DNA from: Buchananella sp. 14KM1171
GTDB taxonomy: Bacteria; Actinomycetota; Actinomycetes; Actinomycetales; Actinomycetaceae
Direction: 5' to 3'
Assembly (NCBI RefSeq): GCF_041380365.1
Contig: NZ_CP159981.1
Coordinates: 868,001 to 932,000 of the forward strand
Length of the DNA stretch: 64,000 bases
The notes beneath the pieces were generated by a model. It was not told the DNA's origin. It saw only the letters and a list, made by a program, of their open reading frames with translations, and ran no database searches. The position numbers and the translations under genes are program-made. Below, in pieces: positions 35,531 to 46,754 of the stretch (position 1 is the stretch's first letter; each line of letters opens with the position of its first letter).

Positions 35531-37486
35531 TTACAGGCTCGCCACTAGGACGGCGGCGGTGACAACAACGATCCCGAGCAGCACCGTGGCGGCGTAGGAG
35601 CGGGTGAAGCCGTTTTGCAGCGGGCGCAGCCAGCGGCCGGAGCCACCCACCAGCGCGGCGGTGCCGTTGACGGCCCCGTCCACCACGTGCGTGTCCGTGG
35701 CCACCACGGCCTTGGTCAGCACCTGGCCGGGCTTCATGAACAGGTTCTCGTTGATCGCGTCGGCGTACAGGTCGTTGCGGGCGGCCGTGGGCAGCGCGCC
35801 CGTCGGCGCGGTCAGCGGCACGTCGCGGCGCACGTACATGTAGTAGGCCAGGGCCACGCCAGCGGCCACCAGGCCCAGGGTCAGGCCCATGATCAGCGGG
35901 ATCGGGATGACCGGCTCGTGGTGCTCGGCGTGCCCCACCACCGGCTCCAGCCAGGTGGTGAACTTGTCGCCGACCGCCAGGAAGGCACCCAGGCCCACCG
36001 AGAACACGGACAGGATCATCATGGGCACGGTCATCAGCAGCGGCGACTCGTGCGGGTGCACATCGCCGCCCAGCTCCGTCTCCTTCTTGGTGGTCCAGCG
36101 GCGCTTGCCGTGGAACGTCATGAAGAAGAGGCGGGACATGTAGAAGGCGGTGATGCCCGCACCGATCAGGGTGACGGTGCCGAACACCCACGGCGTGGCG
36201 CCCTCGCCCACAAACGCGGCCTCGATGATCTTGTCCTTGGAGAAAAAGCCGGCAAACGGCGGCACGCCCAGGATGGCCAGCCAACCGATGCCGAAGGTGA
36301 TCCAGGTGATCTTCATGGCCTTGGACAGGCCACCGAAGCGGCGCATGTCCACCTGGTCGTTCATGCCGTGCATCACGGAGCCGGCGCCAAGGAACATCTG
36401 GGCCTTGAAGAAGCCGTGCGTGAGCAGGTGGAAGATCGCAAAGGCGTAGCCGATCGGCCCCAGGCCGGCGGCCAGCATCATGTAGCCCAGCTGGCTCATG
36501 GTGGAGGCGGCCAGGACCTTCTTCAGGTCGTCCTTGGCGGAGCCGACGATCGCACCGAAGATCAGCGTGACCGCACCGACGATCGCCACGGCCATCTGCG
36601 CGGTGGGGGCACCGGCGTAGATCGGGGCCGAGCGCACCATCAGGTAAACGCCGGCGGTGACCATGGTGGCGGCGTGGATCAGCGCGGAGACCGGGGTGGG
36701 GCCGGCCATGGCGTCGCCCAGCCAGGCCTGCAGCGGCACCTGCGCGGACTTACCGCAGGCGGCCAGCAGCAGGAAGAAACCGATGGCGGTGAGCCAGCCC
36801 TCGGAGACGTGCGGGGCGCCGGCGGAGACCAGCACGAAGTTGGTGGAGCCGATCGTGGCGAACAGGCTTCCCATGCCCAGCAGCAGTCCCACGTCACCAA
36901 CGCGGTTCATCACGAAGGCCTTCTTGGCGGCCGCAGCGTAGGCGGGGTTGAAGTTCCAGAAGCCGATCAGCAGGTAGGAGGCCAGGCCCACGCCCTCCCA
37001 GCCCACGAACAGAAGGGCGAAGGAGTCGGCCAGCACCAGGGTCAGCATCGCCGCGATGAACAGGTTCAGGTAGGCGAAGAAGCGCCGGCGGGCGACGTCG
37101 TGCTCCATGTAGGCCACGGCGTAGAAGTGGATCAGGGTGCCCACGAAGGTGACCAGCAGCGCGAAGGTGAGCGAGAGCGGGTCCACCTGCAGCGCGGCGT
37201 CCACGTTGATGCCGCCGGCGTTGATCCAGTTGAAGAGCGGCACCACCATCTTGCGGGCGCCGGGCTGCAGGCCGATCAGCTGGAACAGCAGCACGATCGC
37301 GTAGACGGCGGAGAAGCTGGAGGCCGCAACGGAGACCCAGTGGCCCCACTTGTTGGTGCGGCTGCCGGCCAGGAGCAGCAGGATCGCGCTGGCCAGGGGC
37401 ACGGCGATCAGCAGCCAGGCGTACGCGGCCGCGCCGCTGGCCGGCACCAGGTGCGGCATGACGATTTCGGTGGCAAAGAAGTTCAT
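35531..37486 (-). CDS. nuoL: NADH-quinone oxidoreductase subunit L
   Basis: Largest antiporter-like subunit with the long lateral helix, 651 residues. Motifs: FALLFVGWEGVGLASYLLIGF, AAKKAFVMNRVGDVG, QVPLQAWLGDAMAGPTPVSALIHAATMVTAG and DLKKVLAASTMSQLGYM. The C-terminal part has further helices and a His/Glu-rich loop (VVGHAEHHEPV). ATG 37486 follows AGGGACG. Between nuoK and nuoM. Confidence 0.97.
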   Translation of the reverse strand: MNFFATEIVMPHLVPASGAAAYAWLLIAVPLASAILLLLAGSRTNKWGHWVSVAASSFSAVYAIVLLFQLIGLQPGARKMVVPLFNWINAGGINVDAALQVDPLSLTFALLVTFVGTLIHFYAVAYMEHDVARRRFFAYLNLFIAAMLTLVLADSFALLFVGWEGVGLASYLLIGFWNFNPAYAAAAKKAFVMNRVGDVGLLLGMGSLFATIGSTNFVLVSAGAPHVSEGWLTAIGFFLLLAACGKSAQVPLQAWLGDAMAGPTPVSALIHAATMVTAGVYLMVRSAPIYAGAPTAQMAVAIVGAVTLIFGAIVGSAKDDLKKVLAASTMSQLGYMMLAAGLGPIGYAFAIFHLLTHGFFKAQMFLGAGSVMHGMNDQVDMRRFGGLSKAMKITWITFGIGWLAILGVPPFAGFFSKDKIIEAAFVGEGATPWVFGTVTLIGAGITAFYMSRLFFMTFHGKRRWTTKKETELGGDVHPHESPLLMTVPMMILSVFSVGLGAFLAVGDKFTTWLEPVVGHAEHHEPVIPIPLIMGLTLGLVAAGVALAYYMYVRRDVPLTAPTGALPTAARNDLYADAINENLFMKPGQVLTKAVVATDTHVVDGAVNGTAALVGGSGRWLRPLQNGFTRSYAATVLLGIVVVTAAVLVASL

Positions 37487-37497
37487 CGTCCCTGCCT

Positions 37498-37797
37498 TCA
37501 GTTCTTGAGCAGCGTCACGTCGTCAACGGACGCGGACTTTGCGTTGCGGAAGATGGACACGATGATGGCCAGGCCCACCACCACTTCAGCCGCAGCCACG
37601 ACCATCACGAAGAAGGCCATGACCTGCCCCTCCAGGTTGCCGTGGAGGCGGGAGAAGGTGACCAGCGCCAGGTTGGCGGAGTTCAGCATGAGCTCCACTC
37701 CCATGAGGGAGATGACGGCCGAGCGGCGCAGCAGCACGGTGAGCGCTCCGATGGTGAACACCACCACCGAGAGGATTAGGTACGCGGTCAGCGTCAT
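37498..37797 (-). CDS. nuoK: NADH-quinone oxidoreductase subunit K
   Basis: Small three-helix membrane subunit, 99 residues. The acidic residues within helices are conserved ([13 protein letters not shown] and [13 protein letters not shown]). Full family length. It starts 4 bp after the nuoJ stop, allowing coupling. Confidence 0.97.
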   Translation of the reverse strand: MTLTAYLILSVVVFTIGALTVLLRRSAVISLMGVELMLNSANLALVTFSRLHGNLEGQVMAFFVMVVAAAEVVVGLAIIVSIFRNAKSASVDDVTLLKN

Positions 37798-37800
37798 GGC

Positions 37801-38820
37801 TTACTCACCTTCCTTTTCCGTGGTCGGGGTGGCCGACGCCTCACCGGCCGGTTCGCTCGGCGCGGCCGCGTCGAGCTGCGCGGCGGGGGCGGCGAAGGCG
37901 CCACCCAGCAGGCCGCCGGTGGGGCGGGGGGCGATCTCCGGGGCCTTCTCGCGGCCCGGCATGCCGATGCCGCCGGACAGGCCAACCCCGCGCGAGGCCT
38001 GCGCGCCGTGGGTGGAGCCGCCCTGGGCGACCGTGGCGACGACCGCAGGGGCGACCTCCGCCAGGGACTGGGCCTGGCCGCGCACGCGCAGGACGCGCGG
38101 CACGGAGGCCTCGATGGTCTTGCCGCCGGCGCCGAACGCGGGCGCGGTGGCCGCGTTGGTGGAGGCGTAGACACCGGGGGTGGGCAGCTGCCCGATGTGG
38201 GTGCCCTTCTCCGCGAACGCCTTCATCTTCGCGGCGGCGGTGGCCGCCAGGTCGGCCTTAGGGCCGTGGCGGTGCTTGTGGGTGAGCGTCATGGCGCCCA
38301 GCGCGGCCACAATCAGCAGCGCGCCCGTGAGCTCCATGGCACCGACGTGGGAGCCGAACAGCAGCTTGGCCAGGCCCACCGGGTTGGTCTCGGAGTTCGC
38401 CAGCTCCAAGCCGCGGGCCTGCGCGCCGGACATGCCGCGCACCACCAGGGTGACCAGCAGGATCACGGTGCCCAGTCCGGCCAGGACAGCGGCGGGCAGC
38501 TGGCCCCGGATGCGCTCACGGCGCGTCTCGGTGGCGCCCACGCCCACCAGCATGATGACGAACAGGAAGAGCATCATCACCGCACCGGTGTAGACGATCA
38601 CCTGGACGGCACCAACGAAGCTGGCCTCCTGCGCGAAGTAGATCACCGCCAGCGGGATCATCACGAAGATCATGGACACTGCCGCGTGCACGGGCTTCTT
38701 GGCCAGCAGCACACCGGCGGCGGCCACCACAATCAGCGGCGCGCACACCCAAAAGAGGATGGTCTCCCCCATGCTGAGCTGATTGGCCGCGTGGGCGGCA
38801 ATCGGGGTCAGGTCGTTCAC
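37801..38820 (-). CDS. nuoJ: NADH-quinone oxidoreductase subunit J with extended C-terminus
   Basis: Membrane subunit next to the quinone path, 339 residues. The first ~200 are the family domain: [44 protein letters not shown] (shown as two adjoining helices), then a further helix pair ending LTHKHRHG. The last ~135 residues are an Ala/Gly/Pro-rich tail ([17 protein letters not shown] and onward), longer than usual for NuoJ and of unknown use. Its ATG overlaps the nuoI stop by 4 bp. Confidence 0.95.
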   Translation of the reverse strand: MNDLTPIAAHAANQLSMGETILFWVCAPLIVVAAAGVLLAKKPVHAAVSMIFVMIPLAVIYFAQEASFVGAVQVIVYTGAVMMLFLFVIMLVGVGATETRRERIRGQLPAAVLAGLGTVILLVTLVVRGMSGAQARGLELANSETNPVGLAKLLFGSHVGAMELTGALLIVAALGAMTLTHKHRHGPKADLAATAAAKMKAFAEKGTHIGQLPTPGVYASTNAATAPAFGAGGKTIEASVPRVLRVRGQAQSLAEVAPAVVATVAQGGSTHGAQASRGVGLSGGIGMPGREKAPEIAPRPTGGLLGGAFAAPAAQLDAAAPSEPAGEASATPTTEKEGE

Positions 38821-39473
38821 GGGCGCACCTCCTTAGTCTCGCTAGCGCTGCGGTTGGCTTCCACCCAGGCGCGCTGGTCGGGGTGGACCCCGGTGACGGC
38901 ACCACGGTAGTAGTCGCCGTCGGTGGTGCCCGGCACCATGGGGTGCGGGGCCTCCAGCATGTCCTCGCCCAGCGGGGCCAGCAGGTCCTTCTTCTCGAAG
39001 ATGAGGGACTCGCGGGTGGTGTCCGCCAGCTCGTACTCGTTGGTCATGGTCAGCGCGCGCGTGGGGCACGCCTCGATGCACATGCCGCAGAAGATGCAGC
39101 GCAGGTAGTTGATCTGGTAGACGCGGCCGTAGCGCTCGCCCGGCGAGTACTGGGCGTCCGGGGTGTTGTTGCCCGCCTCGACCAGGATCGCGTCGGCCGG
39201 GCAGGCCCAGGCGCACAGCTCGCAGCCAATGCACTTCTCCAGGCCGTCGGCGTAGCGGTTGAGCTGGTGGCGGCCGTGGAAACGCGGCTGGGTGGGCACC
39301 TTCTCGAACGGGTACTGCTCGGTGACCGTGGGGCGGAACATCGAGGACAGCGTGATGCCGTAACCGGCCACGGGGGCAAAGAACTTGCCCAGCGCACCCT
39401 TCTCGTCAGGCTCGTAGCTGACGGTGGGCTGGTAGGTGAAGCCAGCCGCGGTGGTGTACTCGCGGTCAGTCAT
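38817..39473 (-). CDS. nuoI: NADH-quinone oxidoreductase subunit I
   Basis: Two [4Fe-4S] cluster ferredoxin-like subunit linking the peripheral arm to quinone, 218 residues. The cluster motifs are [12 protein letters not shown] and [12 protein letters not shown]. An N-terminal [24 protein letters not shown]-like segment anchors it to the membrane arm. It overlaps the nuoH end by 8 bp. Confidence 0.97.
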   Translation of the reverse strand: MTDREYTTAAGFTYQPTVSYEPDEKGALGKFFAPVAGYGITLSSMFRPTVTEQYPFEKVPTQPRFHGRHQLNRYADGLEKCIGCELCAWACPADAILVEAGNNTPDAQYSPGERYGRVYQINYLRCIFCGMCIEACPTRALTMTNEYELADTTRESLIFEKKDLLAPLGEDMLEAPHPMVPGTTDGDYYRGAVTGVHPDQRAWVEANRSASETKEVRP

Positions 39474-40806
39474 CGGTGTTCTCCTCAGCAGAAACGGTTA
39501 CGGCCTCCACGGTGGCGGCGCGGCGCGCGGCGCGCGGGGAGGGCGGCAGGGTCTGGCCCGGCAGCGGCGGGACGGGGTAGCCGCCCGCGAACGGGTCGAA
39601 CTCGCCCTCCTGCGGGGCCGGTCCGGCCAGCTTGGCCTGCTCCTGCGCCTCGTCCTTCTCCGGGATCATGAAGATGATCGCCATGGCGATGAGGGCCACC
39701 ACGCCGATGCCCAGGGAGAGCTCGGTGGCGGTGAAGTTGGCGAACTGGCGCAGGCCCTGCAGGGTGGCCAGGGCCACGATCCACACCAGGGAGCCCGGGA
39801 TCAGGATCTTCCAGCCGATGGCCATGAACTGGTCGTAGCGGAAGCGCAGCAGCGTGCCTCGGGTCCAGACCATGAAGAACATGAACAGCCAGACCTTGGC
39901 GACGAACCACAGGATGGGCCACCAGCCGGTGTTGAGCACGCCGCCGCCGATCATGGACAGCGGGGCCGGGGCGCGCCAGCCGCCCAGGAACAGGGTCGCC
40001 GCCACGGCGGACACGTTGAGCATGTTGATGTACTCCGCCAGGAAGAACCAGGCGAACTTCATGGAGGAGTACTCCACCATGTGACCGGCCACCAGCTCGC
40101 CCTCGGCCTCCGGCAGGTCGAAGGGCAGACGGTTGACCTCACCGATCATCGAGATCACGTAGATCACGAAGGCCGGGAAGAGCGGGATGAACCACCACAG
40201 CTCGGTCTGCTGGTTGACGATCTGGCTGGTGGACATGGAGCCGGAGACCAGGAAGACCGACAGCAGGCTCATGCCCATGGACAGCTCGTAGGAGATCACC
40301 TGGGCGGAGGAACGCACCGAGCCCAGCAGCGGGTAGGTGGAGTGGGAGGACCAACCACCCAGCACGATGCCGTAGACACCGAAGGCGGTGATCGCCAGGA
40401 TCATCAGCACCGAGACCGGGGAATCCAGCAGCTGCAGCGGCGTGGTGTGCCCGAACATGGACACCTCCGGGCCGAACGGGATCACCGAGTAGACGGTGAA
40501 GGCCGTCAGGGCCGCGATGACCGGGGCCAGGACGTAGATGAACTTGTCCGCCCCTCCCAGCCAGAAGTCCTCCTTCAGGATCAGCTTGGCGGCGTCACCG
40601 ATGGCCTGGAACAGGCCGAAGGGGCCGTGGTAGTTCGGGCCCGGGCGGGTCTGCATGCGGGCCAGTCCACGCCGCTCCACCCACAGTGCCAGCAGCACCG
40701 ACAGGAGCAGGAAGGTGATGATCGCGCCGGCCTTGATCAGGGAGATCCACCAGGGGTCGTTGAAGGTAAACGCCGGTCCGGCGTGCTGTGCGGAAATGAC
40801 GTTCAT
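39466..40806 (-). CDS. nuoH: NADH-quinone oxidoreductase subunit H
   Basis: Quinone-site membrane subunit, 446 residues. Diagnostic text: [53 protein letters not shown] and [20 protein letters not shown] 40806 is chosen because it overlaps the nuoG stop as TGATG; a longer upstream frame is the nuoG region in another phase. A ~55-residue Pro/Ala/Glu-rich tail follows the last helix. Confidence 0.97.
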   Translation of the reverse strand: MNVISAQHAGPAFTFNDPWWISLIKAGAIITFLLLSVLLALWVERRGLARMQTRPGPNYHGPFGLFQAIGDAAKLILKEDFWLGGADKFIYVLAPVIAALTAFTVYSVIPFGPEVSMFGHTTPLQLLDSPVSVLMILAITAFGVYGIVLGGWSSHSTYPLLGSVRSSAQVISYELSMGMSLLSVFLVSGSMSTSQIVNQQTELWWFIPLFPAFVIYVISMIGEVNRLPFDLPEAEGELVAGHMVEYSSMKFAWFFLAEYINMLNVSAVAATLFLGGWRAPAPLSMIGGGVLNTGWWPILWFVAKVWLFMFFMVWTRGTLLRFRYDQFMAIGWKILIPGSLVWIVALATLQGLRQFANFTATELSLGIGVVALIAMAIIFMIPEKDEAQEQAKLAGPAPQEGEFDPFAGGYPVPPLPGQTLPPSPRAARRAATVEAVTVSAEENTDD

Positions 40807-43316
40807 CAGTTCGCCTCTACCTTGATCTGGACGACGCCGCCGGCGGCGGTGCCAAGGGTTACGTGCACGTCGCTGCCTGCGGAGCACTGCGGCAGCCAGA
40901 CCACCCGGTCAGGCAGGTCGGTGACCACCAACGGCAGGGTGATGGAGCCGGTCGGGCCGGTCACGGTCACGGCCTGGCCCTCCACCGCGCCCAGCGCGGA
41001 GGCGGTGGAGGCGCCCAGGGCGACCACGGAGCGGCGGGCGGTGCCGGCCAGGTGGGGCTCGCCCACCAGGCAGGCGCCGTTGTCGATCATCGGCTTGTGA
41101 GTGGCCAGGACGGCCTCGCCTGCGGCCGGGGCGGCCAGCGGGGCGGGGGCCACCGGCTCGAAGGTGAGCGGGGCGTTCCACGGGGCCAGCTGGGCCAGCA
41201 GCGCGTGCACGTCGTCCAGGCGGGCAGTGCCCAGCTCCACGTCCAGCTCGGCGGCCAGGCGCGTGAGCACCTCGCGGTCGGGCATCGCGCGGGAGGTGAG
41301 GACCTGGCCGAACGGGCGGCGGCGGCCCTCCCAGTTGATGTAGGTGCCGCCCTTCTCCACCGGGGGCGCCACGGGCAGCACCACGGCCGCCAGGGCGGTC
41401 ACCTCGGAGGGACGCACCTCCAGGGAGATCACGTTCGCGCGCTTCAGGGCGGCACGCGCGGTGGCCACGTCCGGGAAGTCGCGCACGTCCACGCCGCCCA
41501 CCACGAGGGTGGACAGGTCGCCGGCCGCGGCGGCGGCCAGCATGCCGGCGCTGTCCAGGCCGGCCTGCGCGGGGGCCAGCCCGTCCCACAGGGAGGCGCG
41601 GGCGGCAGCGTCGGCCACCGGACGGTTGCCGGGCAGCAGGCTCGGCACGGCGCCGGCCTCCAGGGCGGCACGCTCACCGGAGCGGCGCGGGATCCACGCC
41701 AGGCGGGCACCCACGCGCTCGGCCAGGGCGGCCACCGCAGAGAGCAAGCCGGGCACGGCGGTGGCGCGCTCGCCCACCACGATCACCCCGCCGGCCAGAG
41801 CGTCGGCCAACGCGGCGTTCTCACCTCCGGCGGCGATGGTGCCGATCACCTCGGACTCGGTGCCCGGGGCGGCGTGCAGCACGGTGGCGCGCATCTTCTC
41901 GCTGCCGCGCGTGGTGAACGGGGCCACCGTGGCCACCTTCACCGTGCCGGCCAGCACGCCCTTGCGCAGGCGCAGGAACACGCTGCCGCACTCGTCCTCG
42001 GCCTCGAAGGCAACCAGCAGCACCTGGCCGGCCCTCTCCAGGTCGGTGTAGGTCACCGGCGCCTGGGGCAGGACCTTGGCGGACAGGAAGGCCGTCTCCT
42101 CGTCACTGACCGCGCGCACGCGGGCGTCGATGTTGTTGGTCCCCGCCACCACGCGGGCAAAGCGGGACCACGCGAAGGCGTCCTCGAAGGGCAGGCGGCC
42201 ACCGGGCAGGAAGCCCACGCCATCGGCCCCACGCAGCAGGGAGGCGGCCACGTCCAGGGCGTCCGCCCAAGAGGTCGGCTCCAGCTCGCCCGCCTCGTTG
42301 CGCACCATCGGTGCCGTGAAGCGCTGCAGGGACTGCCACGGGAAGCCGAAGCGGTCCTTGTCGGTGATCCACTCCTCGTTGACTGACGGGTCGTTGCCCG
42401 CCAGGCGGCGCAGCACGGTGCCGCGACGAACGTCGACGCGGATCGCGCTGCCGGAGGCGTCGTGCTCCGTCACCGACTCCAGGCTCATCAGGTCAAACGG
42501 GCGGGAACGGAAGCGGTAGGAGGCGCTGGTCAGCGCACCCACCGGGCAGATCTGGATCGTGTTGCCGCTGAAGTAAGAGGCGAAGGCGCGCCCGGAGAGG
42601 TCCTCCTCAGCCGCCCCGATCGGGCCGGGGTGCAGCGCGCCGCCGTAACCCGCCTCGCCGGCGGGACCGGCGTACTGCGGGGCGGACTCGCGGCCGGAGA
42701 AGTCCGGGTCCTCGTAGCCCAGGGTGGCGGAGTCGAACGGGCCGATCTGCGCCTTGGCGCCACGGGTCTGCAGGTCAATGAACGGGTCGCCCGCGATCTC
42801 CTTGGAGAAGCGGATGCAGCGCTGGCACAGCACGCAGCGGTCGCGGTCCAGCAGGATCTGCGTGGAGATCGCGATCGGCTTCGGGTAGGAGCGCTTGGTG
42901 TCGATGAACCGGGAGGTGGCCGCGCCGTGGGTGAGGGCCTGGTTCTGCAGCGGGCACTCGCCACCCTTGTCGCAGACCGGGCAGTCCAGCGGGTGGTTGA
43001 TGAGCAGGAACTCCAGCACGCCCTCCTGGGCCTTCTTGGCCACCGGGGAGGTCAGCTGGGTCTTCACCTCCATGCCCGGCATGACCGTCATGGTGCAGGA
43101 GGCCTGCGGCTTGGGCATGGGGCGCACCACGCCCTCGCGGTCCGGCATGGCCACGTCCACCAGGCACTGGCGGCACGCGCCCACCGGCTTGAGCAGCGGG
43201 TGGTCGCAGAAGCGCGGGATGTGGATGCCCGCCTGCTCGGCCGCGCGGATGATGAGCGTGCCCTTGGGCACCTCCACCGCCTGGCCATCGATGGTCACAG
43301 AAACAAGTTCACTCAT
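40806..43316 (-). CDS. nuoG: NADH-quinone oxidoreductase subunit G
   Basis: Large iron-sulfur subunit, 836 residues. The N-terminal ferredoxin domain binds [2Fe-2S] (CDHPLLKPVGACRQC); then CPVCDKGGECPLQNQ and CVLCQRCIRFSKE ligate further clusters; the rest is the molybdopterin-oxidoreductase-like domain without visible cofactor activity. An unusual hydrophilic insert lies near residues 195-235 (FSGRESAPQYAGPAGEAGYG). The segment ADAAARASLWDG is coded by a copy of the dispersed 20-bp motif. It overlaps nuoF by 4 bp. Confidence 0.96.
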   Translation of the reverse strand: MSELVSVTIDGQAVEVPKGTLIIRAAEQAGIHIPRFCDHPLLKPVGACRQCLVDVAMPDREGVVRPMPKPQASCTMTVMPGMEVKTQLTSPVAKKAQEGVLEFLLINHPLDCPVCDKGGECPLQNQALTHGAATSRFIDTKRSYPKPIAISTQILLDRDRCVLCQRCIRFSKEIAGDPFIDLQTRGAKAQIGPFDSATLGYEDPDFSGRESAPQYAGPAGEAGYGGALHPGPIGAAEEDLSGRAFASYFSGNTIQICPVGALTSASYRFRSRPFDLMSLESVTEHDASGSAIRVDVRRGTVLRRLAGNDPSVNEEWITDKDRFGFPWQSLQRFTAPMVRNEAGELEPTSWADALDVAASLLRGADGVGFLPGGRLPFEDAFAWSRFARVVAGTNNIDARVRAVSDEETAFLSAKVLPQAPVTYTDLERAGQVLLVAFEAEDECGSVFLRLRKGVLAGTVKVATVAPFTTRGSEKMRATVLHAAPGTESEVIGTIAAGGENAALADALAGGVIVVGERATAVPGLLSAVAALAERVGARLAWIPRRSGERAALEAGAVPSLLPGNRPVADAAARASLWDGLAPAQAGLDSAGMLAAAAAGDLSTLVVGGVDVRDFPDVATARAALKRANVISLEVRPSEVTALAAVVLPVAPPVEKGGTYINWEGRRRPFGQVLTSRAMPDREVLTRLAAELDVELGTARLDDVHALLAQLAPWNAPLTFEPVAPAPLAAPAAGEAVLATHKPMIDNGACLVGEPHLAGTARRSVVALGASTASALGAVEGQAVTVTGPTGSITLPLVVTDLPDRVVWLPQCSAGSDVHVTLGTAAGGVVQIKVEAN

Positions 43317-44626
43317 GACGCAGCTCCCAGCGCGGAGGCCTCGTAGGGGAAGAGCTCGCGGGCGGGCGTGTGGTAGCCGGCCTCGAACTCGTCGCGGAAC
43401 CGCTTGATTCCGCTCTGGATCGGGGAAGCGGAGGCATCGCCCAGCGCGCAGAAGGAACGCCCGGCGATGTTGCCCGCGATGTCGAGCAGCAGGTCAACGT
43501 CGCCCTCGACGCCCTTGCCCGCCTCCAGGCGGTGCATGATGGCGCGCATCCAGTACGTGCCCTCACGGCAGGGGGTGCACTTGCCGCAGGACTCGTGCGC
43601 GTAGAAGTCGGTCCAGCGGGAAACCACCCGCACCACCGAGGTGGTCTCGTCGAACACCTGCAGCGCGCGCGTGCCCAGCATGGAGCCGGCCGCACCCACG
43701 GACTCGTAGTCCAGCGGGATGTCCAGCTCCTCCTCGGTGAAGATCGGGGTGGAGGAACCACCCGGGGTCCAGAACTTCAGGCGGTGACCGGCGCGGATGC
43801 CGCCGGCCATTTCGATCAGCTCCCGCATCGTGATGCCGAAGGGGGCCTCGAACTGGCCCGGGCGCTCCACGTGACCGGAGAGGGAGAACAGGCCGTGGCC
43901 GGGGGAACGCTCGGTTCCCATCGCCTTGAACCAGTCCTCACCGAAGCGGACGATGCCGGGCACGGAGGCCACGGACTCCACGTTGTTGACCACGGTTGGG
44001 CGGGCGTAGAGGCCCGCCACGGCCGGGAAGGGCGGCTTCAGGCGCGGGTGGCCGCGGCGCCCCTCCAGGGAGTCCAGCAGAGCCGTTTCCTCACCACAGA
44101 TGTAGGCGCCCGCCCCCGCGTGGACGGTGAGCTTGAGCTCCCCGCCCTCGCGCGCGGTGCGCAGCAGGCCCGCTTCGCGGGCCTCGCGGGCGGCCGCCAG
44201 CAGACGACGGTACACGTGCACTACCTCGCCACGAAGGTAGATGAAGGCGTGCTCGCAACCGATGGCGCGAGAGGTGATGGCAACTCCCTCGATGAGCGAG
44301 TGGGGGTTGTTCATCATGGTGGGGATGTCCTTGCAGGTGCCCGGCTCGGACTCGTCGGCGTTGACCACCAGGTAGCGGGGGCCGCCGTCGGCGGGGGGCA
44401 GGAAGGACCACTTCAGGCCGGTGGGGAAGCCGGCGCCGCCACGGCCGCGCAGGCCGGAGGCCTTGACCAGGTTGGTCAGCTCGGCCGGCTCGATGTCCCA
44501 CGCCTTTTCCAGGGCCTGGTAGCCGCCGACGGCGCGGTAGGCATCCAGGGTCCAGGAGCGCGGGGCGTCCCAAATGTCGCTCAGTACCGGCGCCAGGGTG
44601 CCGGGGGTGGTGAACGTCTGGCTCAC
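43313..44626 (-). CDS. nuoF: NADH-quinone oxidoreductase subunit F
   Basis: NADH- and FMN-binding subunit, 437 residues. Motifs: SGLRGRGGAGFPTGLKW (FMN/NADH site), YLVVNADESEPGTCKD, GAGAYICGEETALLDSLEG and the [4Fe-4S] ligands in ESCGKCTPCREGTYW. It overlaps nuoE and nuoG by 4 bp each. Full family length. Confidence 0.97.
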   Translation of the reverse strand: MSQTFTTPGTLAPVLSDIWDAPRSWTLDAYRAVGGYQALEKAWDIEPAELTNLVKASGLRGRGGAGFPTGLKWSFLPPADGGPRYLVVNADESEPGTCKDIPTMMNNPHSLIEGVAITSRAIGCEHAFIYLRGEVVHVYRRLLAAAREAREAGLLRTAREGGELKLTVHAGAGAYICGEETALLDSLEGRRGHPRLKPPFPAVAGLYARPTVVNNVESVASVPGIVRFGEDWFKAMGTERSPGHGLFSLSGHVERPGQFEAPFGITMRELIEMAGGIRAGHRLKFWTPGGSSTPIFTEEELDIPLDYESVGAAGSMLGTRALQVFDETTSVVRVVSRWTDFYAHESCGKCTPCREGTYWMRAIMHRLEAGKGVEGDVDLLLDIAGNIAGRSFCALGDASASPIQSGIKRFRDEFEAGYHTPARELFPYEASALGAAS

Positions 44627-45396
44627 TTCTCCTCCTCCTTTGCCGGTGCGGCGCCCTGCCCGGCCTGCGCGCCAGCGGCGCCCTGACCGGACTGTGCCTC
44701 AGCGACGCCCTGCCCGGCCTGCGCGCCAGCGGCGGGCTGCGGCGCGGTCCAGCCGCGCTCGCGCGCGATGCGCAGGCCGCGCAGCGTGGGCTCGCCCACC
44801 CCGCCCTGGTCGGCCAGGCCGTCCTCGAAACCGGCCAGGGTGCGGGAGACCTGCTTGTAGGTGGGCACCTGCTCGGGGCCGCGGGTGGGGGCCACCGGGT
44901 TGCCCGCGCGCAGGTCGTCCACCAGCTTGATGGTGCCCTCCACGGTGGAGTTGTCGAAGAACTCCCAGTTGACCATCACCACGGGGGCGTAGTCGCAGGC
45001 GGCGTTGCACTCCAGGCGCTCCAGCGAGATGGAGCCGTCCTCCAGGGCCTCGTTGTGGCCGATGCCCAGGTGGGCGGAGACTGCCTCCCAGATCTGGTCA
45101 CCACCCAGCACGGCGCACAGGGAGTTGGTGCACACGCCCACGTGGTAGTCGCCGCCGGGGTGGCGGCGGTACTGGCTGTAGAACGTGGCCACGGCGCTGA
45201 CCTCGGCGCGGGAGATCCCGAGCAGCTCGGAGCAGAGCACCACGCCACGCGGGGAGGTGTAGCCGTCCACGGACTGGATCAGGTGCAGCATCGGCAGGAG
45301 CGCGCTGCGCTCGTAGCCGGCCGGGTAGCGGGCAATGATCTCGGCGGCGTCGGCGCGCAGCTGCGCCTCCACCTCCGGTTCCCAGGTTTGCGTCAT
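44623..45396 (-). CDS. nuoE: NADH-quinone oxidoreductase subunit E with repeat tail
   Basis: [2Fe-2S] thioredoxin-like subunit, 257 residues. Ligands are CTNSLC and, 37 residues on, CNAAC. Preceded by [21 protein letters not shown]-like text. The last ~50 residues consist of AQAGQG/AQSGQG-type repeats ending KEEEK, not part of the usual domain. ATG 45396 overlaps the nuoD stop. Confidence 0.96.
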   Translation of the reverse strand: MTQTWEPEVEAQLRADAAEIIARYPAGYERSALLPMLHLIQSVDGYTSPRGVVLCSELLGISRAEVSAVATFYSQYRRHPGGDYHVGVCTNSLCAVLGGDQIWEAVSAHLGIGHNEALEDGSISLERLECNAACDYAPVVMVNWEFFDNSTVEGTIKLVDDLRAGNPVAPTRGPEQVPTYKQVSRTLAGFEDGLADQGGVGEPTLRGLRIARERGWTAPQPAAGAQAGQGVAEAQSGQGAAGAQAGQGAAPAKEEEK

Positions 45397-46754
45397 CGGT
45401 CCACGCCTCCCAACACGGGGTCGATCGAAGCGAGCGTGACAACGACGTCGGCCAGCTGGCCGCCTTCGGACATCATCGCCGCAGACTGCAGGTTGCTGAA
45501 TGAGGGCTCGCGGAAGTGCACGCGGTAGGGGCGGGTGCCGCCGTCGCTGACCAGGTGGACGCCCATGATTCCCTTGGCGTGCTCCACCTGGCTGAACACC
45601 TGCCCGGCCGGGACGCGGAAGCCCTCGGTGACCAGCTTGAAGTGGTGGATCAGGGCCTCCATGGAGGTGCCCATGATCTCGCGGATGTGGTCCAGGGAGT
45701 TGCCCTGGCCGTCGGCGCCGATGGACAGCTGGGCCGGCCAGGCGATCTTCTTGTCCGCCACCATGACGGGGCCGGGGGTGGCGTCCAGGCGGGCCAGGGC
45801 CTGGTCGACGATCTTGATGGACTCGTAGATCTCGTCGAAGCGCACCCGGGCGCGGTTGTAGCCGTCGGACTTGTTGTAGGTGGGCACGTCGAAGTCGAAG
45901 GTCTCGTACCCGCAGTACGGCTGGGTCTTGCGCACGTCCAGGGGCAGGCCGGCGGCGCGCAGGCACGGGCCGGTCAGGCCCAACGCCATGGCGGCGCTCA
46001 GGTCGATGGTGCCCACGTCCACGTGACGCAGCTTGTAGATCGGGTTGGCCATGACGATGTCACGCATCTCGCCAACGTCGTTGCGGATCTTGGGCAGCAG
46101 GCTGCGCACGTAGTCGGTGGTACCGGCCGGCAGGTCCTGCGCCACACCGCCGGGGCGGATGTAGGCGTGGTTCATGCGCAGGCCGGTGACGCGCTCGAAG
46201 ATGCGCAGCACCTCCTCGCGGGCGCGGAAGGCGATGGTCATCATCGTGGTGGAGCCCAGCTCGTTGCTGGAGGTACCCAGGGCCACCAGGTGGGAGGCGA
46301 TGCGGTTGAGCTCCATCATCAGCACGCGGATCAGGTTGGCGCGCTCGGGGATCTGGTCGGTGATTCCCAGGGCCTTCTCCACCGCCAGGCAGTAGGCCAC
46401 CTCCTGGAAGATGGGGGCCACATAGTCCATGCGCGTGGCGAAGGTGACGCCCTGCGTGTAGGTGCGAAACTCCATGTTCTTCTCGATACCCGTGTGCAGG
46501 TATCCGGTGCCCACGCGCAGCTCGCGCACGGTCTCGCCGTCGATCTCCAGGATCAGGCGGAGCACGCCGTGGGTGGAGGGGTGCACCGGGCCCATGTTGA
46601 CCACGATGCGCTCGTTGGCCAGCTCCTCGGCCTCGGCCGCGATGTCGCTCCAGTCGCCACCGAAGGCGGTGAACTCCGGGGTGTCGGCCCCAACCGGCAG
46701 GGCCGGGGCGGTGGCGCGCACGCCACCGGCGCCGTTAACAGTGCTTGCGTTCAT
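45393..46754 (-). CDS. nuoD: NADH-quinone oxidoreductase subunit D
   Basis: 49-kDa-type quinone-site subunit, 453 residues. Key text: [53 protein letters not shown] and the C-terminal [19 protein letters not shown] then [10 protein letters not shown] ~45-residue Ala-rich leader precedes the domain. ATG 46754 shares one base with the nuoC stop. Confidence 0.97.
   Translation of the reverse strand: MNASTVNGAGGVRATAPALPVGADTPEFTAFGGDWSDIAAEAEELANERIVVNMGPVHPSTHGVLRLILEIDGETVRELRVGTGYLHTGIEKNMEFRTYTQGVTFATRMDYVAPIFQEVAYCLAVEKALGITDQIPERANLIRVLMMELNRIASHLVALGTSSNELGSTTMMTIAFRAREEVLRIFERVTGLRMNHAYIRPGGVAQDLPAGTTDYVRSLLPKIRNDVGEMRDIVMANPIYKLRHVDVGTIDLSAAMALGLTGPCLRAAGLPLDVRKTQPYCGYETFDFDVPTYNKSDGYNRARVRFDEIYESIKIVDQALARLDATPGPVMVADKKIAWPAQLSIGADGQGNSLDHIREIMGTSMEALIHHFKLVTEGFRVPAGQVFSQVEHAKGIMGVHLVSDGGTRPYRVHFREPSFSNLQSAAMMSEGGQLADVVVTLASIDPVLGGVDR

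Noticed and set aside
35615-38170. 851-codon open frame on the plus strand
   Set aside because: Antisense to nuoL and nuoK-nuoJ, composed of Gln/Gly/His-rich low-complexity text. The nuo reading is certain.
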